Assembly: GCA_025370055.1 (NCBI GenBank)
Contig: CP073041.1
Coordinates: 5,116,272-5,180,271 of the forward strand
Reading direction: 5' to 3'
Origin: Woronichinia naegeliana WA131
Lineage (GTDB): Bacteria > Cyanobacteriota > Cyanobacteriia > Cyanobacteriales > Microcystaceae
DNA length: 64,000 nucleotides
Numbering within the stretch: the first letter of the stretch is position 1; each line of letters starts with the position of its first letter. The translations under genes and the position numbers were made by a program. Below the pieces are notes generated by a model. That model was not told where the DNA came from and searched no databases. It saw only the letters and a list, made by a program, of their open reading frames with translations. Positions 10,053 through 20,768 of the stretch are shown piece after piece.

Positions 10053-10504
10053 GGGCTTGCTGAAAAAAGCTGAAACCTTTACGGAGAAAAATAGTAGGCG
10101 AATTAAGAACCGCTAGAATGCACGAAAATAGGGTAGAATGCCTCAAAACCATTGCATTAAGAAGAGAGAAAGCAGATGTACCGAAAGCAACAGTACTCAA
10201 TTGAAACACCAGAAAACTTGAAAAATCTGTTCGGCGGGCAGTTAGACGAAGAAAATCGTTGGATAGAAATGTCAAAAATGATTCCCTGGGAAGAATATGA
10301 GGAAGAATATGCAAAAAACTTCACAGAAAAAAAAGGAGCCCCAGCCAAATCATTTAGAATGGCATTAGGAGCATTAATTATCAAAGAAATTTCAGGAAAA
10401 AGTGACAGAGAAACAGTAGAACAAATAAAAGAGAACCCTTATTTACAGTACTTTATAGGAATGGAAAGCTATAGTAGCAAAGAAGCATTTAATGCGTCAA
10501 TGAT

Positions 10505-11682
10505 GGGTACATCCCGGATAAAGTAGTACATAGAATCTGGGGTAAAATGGAAAAAAACTGATGAGCGAAAAAAGTATGTTACCGATTCCCCCAGAAGAAA
10601 AAGCACTGTTAAAACAGCATCTCACCGAATCAGCCCGTATCCTGCGCAAATATACGGAACCAGAGAAACAGAAGGACTTTGGAAGCATCGAAGTAGAAGT
10701 CAGAACCCAGATGTTAGAAATTGTGGGGCCAACAATGGGGGAGTTTTTTTTTCAGAAGGGGGAAAAAAACGGTCTGGAAACAAGCGAAAAATCAAAACCC
10801 TAGTCGGAGAAGTGGAAATAAGCCAAAAACAAGCCAGAAAACTAAAGGTGTCGCCAAAAATCGTCTTAAGTCCAGGTTTAGAGAAATGCTGTCTAAGAGC
10901 CAGTGCGAAAACATCCTACCAACAAGCAGAAGAAGATATAGAGGAGTTGATGGGGATAAAAGTAGGACATAGCAGTTTACATCGCTTGGTAGAACGGACA
11001 GAACTGCCCTTAGCTCAAGCTCAGTCAGAGAGTGCGGGGGTCAGTATAGATGGGGGAAAGATTTGTCTGCGGGGCGAGGAGAAGGAAGGGGGACAGTGGC
11101 GAGATTATAAACTGGTGAGTCTTCATGGCAATGTCTGTGAAGCCTTTTTCCAAGACCCAGAGGGCTTAAAGAATTGGAGCAATGTTCAACCTTTGTCTCC
11201 AATAGTGACCTTTTTGGGAGATGGTCATCCCGCAATCTGGAATGCGGTAGAGAGTTTCGCCACTCAATCGTGGCTGATACGACGAGAGGTGTTGGATTGG
11301 TATCATCTCAAGGAGAATCTGTTCAAAGTGGGTGGCTCTCTCAAACGGCTAGAAGCAGTGGAGCATTTACTGTGGCGGGGTTTTGTGAACAAGGCAATAG
11401 ATGCGTTTGATGGAGTCAAAAGCAAGAGGGCAAAGAATTTTCAAGCCTATTTGACGAAGCATTATCAGCGTATCCCTGATTACCAATACTATCAACAGCT
11501 TGGTATTGTGATTGGTTCTGGTGATGTGGAGTCTAAGATTAAACAGGTGGGAGCTAGGGTTAAATTGTCGGGAGCACGTTGGCATCTTCATAATGTTTCT
11601 CGTATTCTTCGGCTACGATGTGCTTATCTCAATCACTCTCCTCTTTTGAGTGTCAATGTATTATCTTAAGTGGGATGCACCC
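10505..11682 (+). mobile_element. ISKra4-B copy 1 (complete, 1178 bp)
   Basis: The ends are GGGTACATCCC and the inverse GGGATGCACCC. The 9-bp duplication GTCAATGAT flanks it (10496-10504 and 11683-11691). It is inserted in the IS-A copy A1 transposase gene. Confidence 0.93.
10561..11669 (+). CDS. ISKra4 family transposase (type B) with -1 frameshift site
   Basis: Frame one (10561-10803, 80 aa) begins MSEKSMLPIPPEEKALLKQH. Frame two (to 11669) contains GVSIDGGKICLRGE, TFLGDGHPAIWNAV, VLDWYHLKENLFK and IGSGDVESKIKQ, the conserved blocks of ISKra4 transposases. The coding strand has a run of seven A followed by C (10763-10770). Re-reading one base there converts EKNGLE into the frame two sequence KKRSGNKRKIKTLVGEVE. 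Both copies in the window share the site, so -1 programmed frameshifting on A-AAA-AAC is likely. This copy appears intact. Confidence 0.88.
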
Positions 11683-12212
11683 GTCAATGATGGTTCATTT
11701 TCGTAAAAAAATAGGAATGGAATTAATAAATAAAATTAATAAAGAAATAGAAAAAAAAGCGACGGGTGTAGCGTCAGAAAAAAAAGAAAATGAAGGAAAG
11801 TTATTGTTAGATGCGACCTGACTTTTCCCGTTAAGTGCGGATTGCAAGCTGCCAGCCTTGGCAAAGGTCATGCAACTTCAACCAACCGCGCCAAAGGACT
11901 TGGATACCGAGAGGAGTTTTACGACGATGTTCAAGATAACCACCAAGAAAAGCAACAGACTCGACAGCCCAAGCAACAGTCAAAATAGGGGGAAGTTTTT
12001 GAGAGGCGGCTGCTTTTAACACCTGAAGTTGAAGAGGATTAAGAATTTCAATCGCGAGAGCATCGGGCTGGGTACGATGAAGATAAGTAGGGCTTGCTGA
12101 AAAAAGCTGAAACCTTTACGGAGAAAAATAGTAGGCGAATTAAGAACCGCTAGAATGCACGAAAATAGGGTAGAATGCCTCAAAACCATTGCATTAAGAA
12201 GAGAGAAAGCAG

Positions 12213-13571
12213 ATGTACCGAAAGCAACAGTACTCAATTGAAACACCAGAAAACTTGAAAAATCTGTTCGGCGGGCAGTTAGACGAAGAAAATCGTTGGA
12301 TAGAAATGTCAAAAATGATTCTTTGGGAAGAATATGAGGAAGAATATGCAAAAAACTTCACAGAAAAAAAAGGAGCCCCAGCCAAATCATTTAGAATGGC
12401 ATTAGGAGCATTAATTATCAAAGAAATTTCAGGAAAAAGTGACAGAGAAACAGTAGAACAAATAAAAGAGAACCCTTATTTACAGTACTTTATAGGAATG
12501 GAAAGCTATAGTAGCAAAGAAGCATTTAATGCGTCAATGATGGTTCATTTTCGTAAAAAAATAGGAATGGAATTAATAAATAAAATTAATAAAGAAATAG
12601 AAAAAAAAGCGACGGGTGTAGCGTCAGAAAAAAAAGAAAATGAAGGAAAGTTATTGTTAGATGCGACTTGTACACCAGCAGATATAAAATATCCAACGGA
12701 TATAGGAATATTGAATGATGCCAGAGAAAAAACAGAAAAAATAATAGATAAGCTGTATGAAGAAATAAAAGAGAAAAGGAAAGAAAAGCCGAGGACTTAT
12801 AGGGAAGTGGCAAGAAAAGAGTACTTAGCCATAGCAAAAAAACGTCGTGTGTCAAAAAAAGAAAGAAGAAAAGGAACAAAAAAACAACTAGGATATATAA
12901 AAAGAAACTTGTCTCATATAGAAAAAATGATAGAAGAGGGAGCAAAGTTAGAAAAACTAACGAAAAAAGAGCAAGAAGAGCTTGTAACGATAGGAAAAGT
13001 GTATGAGCAACAGTTAGAAATGTATGAAAAAAAGACAAATAAAGTAGAAAACAGAATTGTGAGTGTAAGCCAACCTCACGTGCGTCCAATAGTGCGTGGA
13101 AAAGCGGGAAAAGCAGTAGAGTTTGGAGCTAAAATATCGGCAAGTAATGTGAATGGCTTTGTCTTCTTAGACAAATTAAGTTGGGATAATTACAACGAAT
13201 CGGGAGATTTACAAGCGCGAATAGAAGAATATAAAAGGGAAACAGGATGTTATCCGGAATCGGTTCATGTGGATAAAATCTATCGAACAAAAGCGAATCG
13301 AGCTTATTGTAAAGAAAGGGATATAAGAATGAGTGGTCCCCGATTGGGAAGACCGCCGAAAGAGGTGAGCAAAGAAAAAAAGAAAGAGGCACGCTCAGAT
13401 GAAAGAGTGCGTAATGCCATTGAGGGTAAATTCGGACAGGGAAAGAGGAAATTTAGTCTTGGTCGAGTGATGGCCAAACTACCTGAGACCTCGGAAACGG
13501 TAATTGCGATGAACTTTTTGGTAATGAATCTTTCTACTCTACTTCAGAAGACAAAAAGTAAAAAGTTGTAG
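12213..13571 (+). CDS. DUF772/IS5-like DDE transposase, IS-A copy A2 (intact)
   Basis: A full 452-aa protein. The N-terminal domain (about 1-115) holds LFGGQLDEENRWIEMSKMI and FRMALGALIIKE, typical of DUF772/InsH N-terminal regions. DATCTPADIKYP (about 150) gives the first catalytic Asp, followed by a long, very Lys/Glu-rich coiled insertion (about 170-290). VHVDKIYRT supplies the second Asp region and RNAIEGKFGQGKRKF the Glu region. This and the copy at 58511 are the only uninterrupted genes of the family here, so they are the likely source of mobility. The exact IS5 subgroup is not certain. Confidence 0.88.
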   Translation: MYRKQQYSIETPENLKNLFGGQLDEENRWIEMSKMILWEEYEEEYAKNFTEKKGAPAKSFRMALGALIIKEISGKSDRETVEQIKENPYLQYFIGMESYSSKEAFNASMMVHFRKKIGMELINKINKEIEKKATGVASEKKENEGKLLLDATCTPADIKYPTDIGILNDAREKTEKIIDKLYEEIKEKRKEKPRTYREVARKEYLAIAKKRRVSKKERRKGTKKQLGYIKRNLSHIEKMIEEGAKLEKLTKKEQEELVTIGKVYEQQLEMYEKKTNKVENRIVSVSQPHVRPIVRGKAGKAVEFGAKISASNVNGFVFLDKLSWDNYNESGDLQARIEEYKRETGCYPESVHVDKIYRTKANRAYCKERDIRMSGPRLGRPPKEVSKEKKKEARSDERVRNAIEGKFGQGKRKFSLGRVMAKLPETSETVIAMNFLVMNLSTLLQKTKSKKL

Positions 13572-13725
13572 AGTCGTTTTTCTTGTGAAAAATGGTGTTA
13601 ATTTTCCTCTCTTTTGTGAGGAGTGATTTGTGTTGACCTTTTTAGACAGAAAGGAACAATATATTAAACAAAATCTGTATTTTGATTTGTTTCCATAAGG
13701 ATAAGTTATCTATGCTTTTTCAGTC

Positions 13726-15115
13726 GGGTGTGACCTTTAGTTGATGAAGGAAAAGACAAGTGTTAACATGAGATGAAAAGTGACAAAGAGGAAACAATGA
13801 TGACAGCAAAACTAATTAATGTAGAGGGTTCAAAGATAAAAATAGAACTAACATTAGAACTCAGTCGTTCAATGTTGGATACAGAAATAAATATTCAAAA
13901 AGGCTTAAACGAAGTAGGTTGCATCGCCAGCAAAGAAGCCTTGAAATATTTAGATACAGATGGTTCACCCTTAAAAATCGGTGAAGAAATCTGGAAGAGT
14001 AAGGGAGAGCAACCGAAAGAATATCAAACACCTTATGGTGAGGTTATAGTGAATCGTCATGTATATCAGCGTTCACCTTTGAGGAAAAACGTATTGCCCC
14101 TTAGAAAGAGAAGCAAGGATAATCATAACATCAACGCCATTATTGGCAAAACAGGTATCCTCAAAAATGTCAGGGATGGCAGGCAAAGAGGCGAAAAATG
14201 ATTTATTAGAAAATCATGGTAGAAAAGTAGCGCTATCCTATATCCAAAGATTGAGTGAAGCAGTAGGAAGTGTGGTACAGGCAAAAGAAGAAGCGTGGAG
14301 TTATGCCCCGCCCAAGGAGGATAGCCAAATTGCAACAGTGGGAATAGGATTAGATGGAACCTGTATGCTGATGTGTGAGGATGGCTACCGTGAAGCAATG
14401 GTGGGAACCGTTTCCCTATACGATAGTGAAGGCGAACGTCAACATACAATCTATCTAGGTGCGGCACCAGAGTATGGAAAAAAGAGTTTTCTAGAAAGAT
14501 TAGAAAGAGAAATTGAGCGAGCGAAAAACCGTTATCCAGAGGCAACATTGGTCGGGATAGCAGACGGGGCAGAATCAAATTGGAAGTTTTTAGAAAAGCA
14601 AACGGAAGAACAGATATTAGATTTCTATCATGCCTCTGGTTACTTAGGTGCCTTGGCAGAAGCGTTGCATCCGAATACCGTGTCAAAACAAAAAGAATGG
14701 TTGACTGAAAATTGTCGAGAACTCAAGCATGAAAAAGGAAAAGCAGGAGAACTGCTAAATCTGATGAAAGAAGTCAAAGAAGAAAAAAGTCATTCTAAGA
14801 ATCTTACCGAGAAACTACAAGCGGCGATTACTTATTACGAGAATCATCAGCATCAAATGGATTATGCTGAATACTTAGAGAAAAAGTATCCGATTGGTTC
14901 AGGTGTTACGGAAGCAGCTTGTAAGACGTTGGTCAAACAACGATTATGTTGTTCAGGGATGCGATGGAAGGAAAAAGGAGCAGGAATTATTTTGAGCCTA
15001 CGAGCTTTGGTATTGACGAAGGAACGATGGAGTCAATTTTGGGCAAAACTTGATCAATATGGGTTCCCTGTAGAACCCTGATTACAACAGCTTTTATCAA
15101 CTAAAGGTCGCACCC
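13726..15115 (+). mobile_element. ISKra4-A copy 2 (complete, 1390 bp)
   Basis: The ends are GGGTGTGACCTTTAGTTGAT and ATCAACTAAAGGTCGCACCC. The duplication TTTCAGTC flanks it (13718-13725 and 15116-15123). It is the innermost layer of a four-deep nest (A1 > Tn5-like > A2 > this element). Confidence 0.95.
13773..15081 (+). CDS. ISKra4 family transposase (copy 2, two frames)
   Basis: The first frame is 13773-14201 and the second ends at 15081, with the same +1 overlap as copy 1. It retains IADGAESNWKFLE and IGSGVTEAACKTLVKQR. It has no stop or truncation beyond the conserved frame change, so it is probably functional if shifting occurs. Confidence 0.87.
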
Positions 15116-17740
15116 TTTCAGTCCATACTTCCCTAACCCACATTTCTTTCGTTTTTTGACTTTTTCAGCAAGCCCTAAGTAACGTGTAAAAGTTCAACAG
15201 CAATGACACTTAAAAAACCCAAAAGAGTTTTCATTCCATCAGAGGCAAGTCGATAACGCTCACTCTGACAACCAGACTTAAGGACTTTATGAAATTCTTC
15301 AACCCGCCATCGGTAGGTGTACCAACGAAGAATAGTGACAGCCATCTCAATAGTCTCAACAACTTCTGTAGTCAGAAGCATCCAAGATAAAGGAGTTTCG
15401 CCTTCGGGACAATCGATTTCTGTCGCATAAACAGCATAGACATTCAACGGGTCACGATTATCAAAACGATAGGGAGTTCGTAGATTAACTGAGCAAAATC
15501 GGACGGCAAGCTTAACCTTCCGTGCTTTTCTTTTTCCTGTACTCGGAATCTCGATTTCTTGATGAAAACGAATCGGTTCTGATTCCAAATGTTGCCAAAG
15601 TCGTTCACTATTTTTGTCTAAACTACGATTATGAGACGCTCTGACCAGCACTCCTGTATGCTTGAGTTGACGCACTGAGTCAAAGACTTCTGAAACATCT
15701 CCTTCTCTGTCAAATACATGAATTACCCTCGTTGAACTTTCTACCTGTTTCTCACAGGTGTTTAGAGCCTCTACCCATTTGTAGGATTCTTTTTCCTCAA
15801 ATGGTCTTTGACGAGCTGCTTTTCTTTGTTCTTTCTGTCTTTCTTTTTTCTGCTTCGCCGTTTCATCTGTTGGGGGCTTTTCTTTTACCTCCCTATTCCA
15901 CAGTTTTTGCCATAATAAACCTAATACTTGTCCTTTTTCTGGCTCAATTGCTAAAGCACTATGCAGTATTAATCCATTCCCTCCTTTTCCAGTCGGCCCA
16001 TACCCTTCCCTTTTTTCCTTGATATTGCGATAATCTAAGAAGGTCGTATCTCCGACTGATAGCATTATCTTATATTCTTCTACGGCGGCAGTTGTCATTT
16101 CACAGTGCGGCTCTATTATCTTGACAAAGTCTGTTTTCGGATTCCCAAAAATTCATAGGCCCTCTTTAACTCGTTTCCTCCCTTAAACACTTCTGATAAG
16201 GCTTTTCCAAACCCCTCACTTAACTTTTTCCCAATCGAGAAGGCACGATTGTTTAGCCTCTCGTCTCCCAATTCACAACTGGCAAAGTTTTTTGTCCACC
16301 ATTCCAACATTTTTTGACCTGCCCTTTAAGATTTTCTCCATTTTACAGTCTCATACTCCCTTCATCCTTTGTTTTTGAAATTTGAACGATAAGCGGGATG
16401 ATGGCTTCAGAATATTTTTTTCCTGTCAAGAGAATCATTACTCAAACCCTTGCCAGATAAAGCCTCTAGAAGTTTGCATTGCTGGATTTTGGACTTAACG
16501 GGAAAAGTCAGGATGCGACTTGTACACCAGCAGATATAAAATATCCAACGGATATAGGAATATTGAATGATGCCAGAGAAAAAACAGAAAAAATAATAGA
16601 TAAGCTGTATGAAGAAATAAAAGAGAAAAGGAAAGAAAAGCCGAGGACTTATAGGGAAGTGGCAAGAAAAGAGTACTTAGCCATAGCAAAAAAACGTCGT
16701 GTGTCAAAAAAAGAAAGAAGAAAAGGAACAAAAAAACAACTAGGATATATAAAAAGAAACTTGTCTCATATAGAAAAAATGATAGAAGAGGGAGCAAAGT
16801 TAGAAAAACTAACGAAAAAAGAGCAAGAAGAGCTTGTAACGATAGGAAAAGTGTATGAGCAACAGTTAGAAATGTATGAAAAAAAGACAAATAAAGTAGA
16901 AAACAGAATTGTGAGTGTAAGCCAACCTCACGTGCGTCCAATAGTGCGTGGAAAAGCGGGAAAAGCAGTAGAGTTTGGAGCTAAAATATCGGCAAGTAAT
17001 GTGAATGGCTTTGTCTTCTTAGACAAATTAAGTTGGGATAATTACAACGAATCGGGAGATTTACAAGCGCGAATAGAAGAATATAAAAGGGAAACAGGAT
17101 GTTATCCGGAATCGGTTCATGTGGATAAAATCTATCGAACAAAAGCGAATCGAGCTTATTGTAAAGAAAGGGATATAAGAATGAGTGGTCCCCGATTGGG
17201 AAGACCGCCGAAAGAGGTGAGCAAAGAAAAAAAGAAAGAGGCACGCTCAGATGAAAGAGTGCGTAATGCCATTGAGGGTAAATTCGGACAGGGAAAGAGG
17301 AAATTTAGTCTTGGTCGAGTGATGGCCAAACTACCTGAGACCTCGGAAACGGTAATTGCGATGAACTTTTTGGTAATGAATCTTTCTACTCTACTTCAGA
17401 AGACAAAAAGTAAAAAGTTGTAGAGTCGTTTTTCTTGTGAAAAATGGTGTTAATTTTCCTCTCTTTTGTGAGGAGTGATTTGTGTTGACCTTTTTAGACA
17501 GAAAGGAACAATAGATTAAACAAAATCTGTATTTTGATTTGTTTCCATAAGGATAAGTTATCTATGCTTTTTCAGTCCATACTTCCCTAACCCACATTTC
17601 TTTCGTTTTTTGACTTTTTCAGCAAGCCCTAAATAGTTCTGGCTCTTGGCTGCTGATACTAGTAGTCTAAGGCGTAAGTTAAGATACTATTATTAGGCAA
17701 CCGATAAAAAGATAAATATAGGTATATAGGAGAAAAAGTC

Positions 17741-17905
17741 ATGCCCCGATTAGCCCCCAAAGAGTTAAAGTTGGAAGCAAAAAAACGAGAACATCTAGAA
17801 AAACTGATAAATCGTCATACAACAGAGCAGCAAATTGCCTTAAGGGCAAAAATAGTGCTTCTGGCAGATGAGGGGGGAGCATCTCACTTATGCAATAAGT
17901 ATTAA
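17741..17905 (+). pseudogene. IS630 transposase N-terminal fragment
   Basis: This fragment has an AGGAG ribosome site eight bases before the ATG. It encodes MPRLAPKELKLEAKKREHLE, then QQIALRAKIVLLADEGG, the typical start of this IS630 group. Homology is lost after codon 46 and a stop follows. The region for about residues 47-140 is missing, and the C-terminal part resumes in the same orientation at 31660. Confidence 0.85.
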
Positions 17906-18248
17906 TACTTATGGGCAGAAAAATAAGACTTTGAACTTTATCGAACTTTATCAAAAAAAGAAATGAGAGTATAATAGTCGAGACCCACTTTCCAAAATCT
18001 ATCCCAATTGAGGAACAATCTCATGTTATCAGTGTTATCAGAAAATGAAAAAAGGATTCAAGAGTTATGTCAAGAGTTGGGAGAATGTCTCTATCAACAA
18101 TCTCAAGTTAAAACATTTAATAATTTGGGAGAAATAGAGGAGACTGTCAGAGACTTAATGATTCAGTATGTCAACCCAGAAATAGGTATTTTTTTGTCAA
18201 AACAAGTACCGAGGAAACCACAGGTCGGATACGAACAGTAAAAAGTAT
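17906..18248 (+). pseudogene. ISKra4-type (third kind) 5' fragment
   Basis: An ATG at 18023 opens a 72-codon frame (MLSVLSENEKRIQELCQELG, NNLGEIEETVRDLMIQYVNP). It aligns in pattern with the first frame of ISKra4-B (LKQHLTESARIL, GSIEVEVRTQMLEIVGPTMG). A second frame (TTGRIRTVKSM) begins just before the break at about 18248, where ISL3-related sequence starts. It is a fragment only, with its right part missing. Confidence 0.65.
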
Positions 18249-18827
18249 GGCTCTCCCCTTGTCTGTGTGTAATGTTATGTTACGAGTTAAAGCAAGCTAA
18301 CAATTTAAGCCGTAGATGCTCAAAATTAGCAAATCCATAACTTTTCCTTTTTATTAATTTAATTTTTGTATTCATCCCTTCCGTTAATCCATTAGTTGTA
18401 TGGTTTTCAAAATAATTGCATATACCTGTCAAATGAGTTTTCAGCATACCCACACTTTTTTTATAGAATAGGCTCGCTGTTCTCATCCATTTTTCAAATT
18501 TTCTCCTTGCACCATTTGTCGTTCTTGAATGCTCATAAATATCTCTAATCTCTTCCTTCATTTCATACGCTATTCCTAAACAAGGATACATTTTCAATAT
18601 CTCTTCTAACTCTTCTCTTTTTTCTTCTTTTAACTCTTCTTTATTTTTCCATAATAGGTATGTTAAACCCTTTTTATGGATATTCATTTTCTTTCTCAAT
18701 TTATTTAATTCTTCATTTATATTTTTCATTACATGAAATCTATCATAGACGATTTTAGCATTTACAAATAACTCCTTTATTGCTGACGTAAATCCCTCCC
18801 ACATATCCACACTTACTTCCTTTACAT
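18249..18827 (-). pseudogene. ISL3 family transposase C-terminal fragment
   Basis: The minus-strand frame 18827-18280 reads KEVSVDMWEGFTSAI, AKIVYDRFHVMKNINEELNK and ends TNGLTEGMNTKIKLIKRKSY plus GFANFEHLRLKLLACFNS. It matches the C-terminal half of the intact ISL3 transposase at 56448 in motif order but is a different element. It is cut at 18827 by the ISKra4-A fragment, so the N-terminal half is gone. Confidence 0.85.
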
Positions 18828-19446
18828 GGGTGCGACCTTTAGTTGATAAAAGCTGTTGTAATCAGGGTTCTACAGGGAACCCATATTGATCAAGTTTTGC
18901 CCAAAATTGACTCCATCGTTCCTTGGTCAATACCAAAGCTCGTAGGCTCAAAATAATTCCTGCTCCTTTTTCCTTCCATCGCATCCCTGAACAACATAAT
19001 CGTTGTTTGACCAACGTCTTACAAGCTGCTTCCGTAACACCTGAACCAATCGGATACTTTTTCTCTAAGTATTCAGCATAATCCATTTGATGCTGATGAT
19101 TCTCGTAATAAGTAATCGCCGCTTGTAGTTTCTCGGTAAGATTCTTAGAATGACTTTTTTCTTCTTTGACTTCTTTCATCAGATTTAGCAGTTCTCCTGC
19201 TTTTCCTTTTTCATGCTTGAGTTCTCGACAATTTTCAGTCAACCATTCTTTTTGTTTTGACACTGTATTAGGATGCAACGCTTCTGCCAAGGCACCTAAG
19301 TAACCAGAGGCATGATAGAAATCTAATATCTGTTCTTCCGTTTGCTTTTCTAAAAACTTCCAATTTGATTCTGCCCCGTCTGCTATCCCGACCAATGTTG
19401 CCTCTGGATAACGGTTTTTCGCTCGCTCAATTTCTCTTTCTAATCT
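18828..19446 (-). pseudogene. ISKra4-A 3' half (truncated copy)
   Basis: The sequence starts with the full element end GGGTGCGACCTTTAGTTGAT. It matches ISKra4-A up to tctctttctaatct at 19446 and then switches to plasmid-derived sequence. It encodes the C-terminal half of the transposase (EREIERAKNRYPE to FPVEP). A second 3' half with almost the same breakpoint lies inverted at 31028-31659. Confidence 0.9.
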
Positions 19447-19535
19447 AATCAAATCATTAAAATCATTAAGGGATAACGTTGATCGAGGTTTTGCCCGTAT
19501 CCCCTGCACTTCAAAATAATTAATCTCAAATAGCA

Positions 19536-19590
19536 AAAAACTCCAGTATCCTAGAAGGTATCTTACGCCAACCAAATACTCGGAGTTTTT
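19536..19590 (+). promoter_or_regulatory. Hairpin immediately upstream of rep
   Basis: aaaaactccagta (19536) pairs with tactcggagttttt (ending 19590) around a loop of about 27 bases, directly abutting the rep start. It could be an attenuator, part of an antisense-RNA control region or origin structure. The sequence does not decide. Confidence 0.45.
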
Positions 19591-20622
19591 GTGCCTGACC
19601 AACTCAATATCGGTCAAAAATCTAATGTTCCCATTGTATCTTTTATTCATCAAGATGGATATACATTCTTAGAATCCCTCTCTGAAAAAGATAAGCCTTG
19701 GGATAAGCATCGGAAAAATGCCGACATCATCTCTAATTATTACAAGCAAGGGGGAATGGATTCTCACGCCGAGAGGGTTTCCCTTTGCTCTCAATTACTA
19801 GAATTCAAACTGGTTCCCGATAATAAGACAGGTCAACAGAGGTTAAAGTTGGCTTCTGCTAAATTCTGTCGGGTTCGCCATTGTCCGATCTGTCAGTGGA
19901 GACGATCGCTCCGTTGGAAGGCAAAAGCCTACGAGAATCTACCAAAGGTAGTTACTGATTATCCTGATGGGCGTTGGATTTTTCTGACGTTGACCATGAA
20001 AAATTGTGAGTTGACCGATTTAAGAGAGACATTGCATCATCTTAATCAGTCTTTTAGACGGTTAACCCAGTTGAAGGCATTCCCTGGGATAGGTTGGATA
20101 AAGTCGGTTGAGATTACAAGGGGACGCGATGGGCAATCAGCACATCCTCATCTCCATTGTCTAATCCTGTTGAAGGATAGCTATTACAAGGAAGATTATC
20201 TATCCAAGACTGATTGGATCGCTTTATGGAAGCAATGCCTTCGAGTTGATTATTCTCCAATTCTGGACGTAAAAGCTGTTCAGGCTGAAAGTTCACCAGT
20301 GGGGTTGATTGCGGAAATCTTAAAGTACCAGTGCAAGGAAAGTGACCTTGTGGCTGATTGTGATTGGTTTTTGGAGTATGTTAAACAGGTACATGGTACA
20401 AGAGCAGTCGGGGTTGGCGGTGTTCTTCGGGACTATTTCAGAGAATTAGAAGAGGAGCCAGAGGATTTAATTGGCCATGATGAGGAATCAACGGAAGAGA
20501 CTGAAGGCCCGTCTCTCTATTTTCGATGGAATAGGAAAATCAAAAAATATGTCATGGTTACGGCGACCGCGATAGGGATTGTCTGTAAGATTCCCGAAAA
20601 GGGATATGACGACACCACCTAA
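19591..20622 (+). CDS. rep: Rolling-circle replication initiator (Rep, pC194/pUB110 type)
   Basis: A 343-aa frame from a GTG; no ribosome site is visible and the true start may be further in. A Cys-rich block CRVRHCPICQWRR (about 93-105) comes first. It is followed by the three Rep motifs in order: FLTLTMKN (about 131-138), HPHLHCLILL with the metal-binding histidines (about 184-193), and EILKYQCKESD with the probable nicking Tyr near 245. Such proteins nick the plasmid plus origin and start rolling-circle replication. The gene is not obviously damaged. Downstream are plasmid-type small genes. Confidence 0.9.
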   Translation: MPDQLNIGQKSNVPIVSFIHQDGYTFLESLSEKDKPWDKHRKNADIISNYYKQGGMDSHAERVSLCSQLLEFKLVPDNKTGQQRLKLASAKFCRVRHCPICQWRRSLRWKAKAYENLPKVVTDYPDGRWIFLTLTMKNCELTDLRETLHHLNQSFRRLTQLKAFPGIGWIKSVEITRGRDGQSAHPHLHCLILLKDSYYKEDYLSKTDWIALWKQCLRVDYSPILDVKAVQAESSPVGLIAEILKYQCKESDLVADCDWFLEYVKQVHGTRAVGVGGVLRDYFRELEEEPEDLIGHDEESTEETEGPSLYFRWNRKIKKYVMVTATAIGIVCKIPEKGYDDTT

Positions 20623-20768
20623 CACCACTAAAACATGACTCTTTCTATACTCTAAACGGCTAAAAAATGGACTTATAAAAAAGGACTAAAATCCATTGCT
20701 AATAAGGCTTTTAGCCATTTTGAAAAAGTTAAGTTCTAACCCGTTCAGAGTATAACACTGGCTTTATC

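Larger units (their letters stand above)
12090..15175 (+). mobile_element. IS-A copy A2 carrying an ISKra4-A insertion
   Basis: It is flanked by TAAGTA on both sides (12084-12089 and 15176-15181). After removal of ISKra4-A (1390 + 8 bp) its length is 1688 bp. The ISKra4-A lies downstream of the gene, leaving the transposase uninterrupted. Confidence 0.94.
11831..16310 (-). pseudogene. Tn5-like (IS4 family) transposase, frameshifted and split
   Basis: The N-terminus (16310, MLEWWTKNFASCELGDERLN) has the Tn5-type DNA-binding motif. At the sequence gaatttttgggaatccg a G appears to be missing. Restoring it joins KRAYEFLG to NPKTDFVKIIEPHCE and the main frame (16098-15175). That frame has SVGDTTFLDY, VIHVFDREGDVSEVF and YRWRVEEFHKVLKSG, the D, D and E regions. 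The C-terminus continues across IS-A copy A2 at ELLHVT / YLHRTQPDA and ends at 11831. It is inactive through both the frameshift and the insertion. Confidence 0.9.
11818..16511 (-). mobile_element. Tn5-like IS4-family element 1, interrupted by IS-A copy A2
   Basis: The ends are CTGACTTTTCCCGTTAAGT and its exact inverse, with the 8-bp duplication GATGCGAC (11810-11817 and 16512-16519). Without the nested IS-A copy it is about 1602 bp. It sits inside IS-A copy A1. Confidence 0.92.
10176..17423 (+). pseudogene. IS-A transposase A1, split into three pieces
   Basis: Coding pieces are 10176-10504 (MYRKQQYSIETPEN to AFNASM), 11683-11817 (VHFRKKIG to LLLDA) and 16512-17423 (ATCTPADIKYP to the end KTKSKKL). 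They are separated by the ISKra4-B and Tn5-like insertions. Joined at the target duplications they give the same 452-aa DUF772/IS5-like transposase as the intact copies. As it stands the gene cannot make a full protein. Confidence 0.92.
10053..17629 (+). mobile_element. IS-A copy A1, interrupted by two other IS
   Basis: Ends are GGGCTTGCTGAAAAA and TTTTTCAGCAAGCCC. Removing the ISKra4-B insertion (1178 + 9 bp) and the Tn5-like IS (4694 + 8 bp) restores exactly 1688 bp, the size of the uninterrupted copy at 58305. The flanks do not match (GAAGTA left, TAAATA right), whereas the other outer copies have matching TANNTA duplications. Its two sides therefore probably come from different loci after recombination between IS-A copies. 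Confidence 0.92.

Noticed and set aside
12586-13089. Hydrophobic reverse-strand frame (MDAREVGLHSQ...) recurring with each IS-A copy, resembling a membrane protein
   Set aside because: It is the antisense shadow of the Lys/Glu-rich transposase region and appears only where that gene lies.
14123-14686. Reverse-strand frame of 187 codons recurring in ISKra4-A copies
   Set aside because: Antisense of the transposase frame junction. No ribosome site, and it is broken in some copies by silent-type changes.
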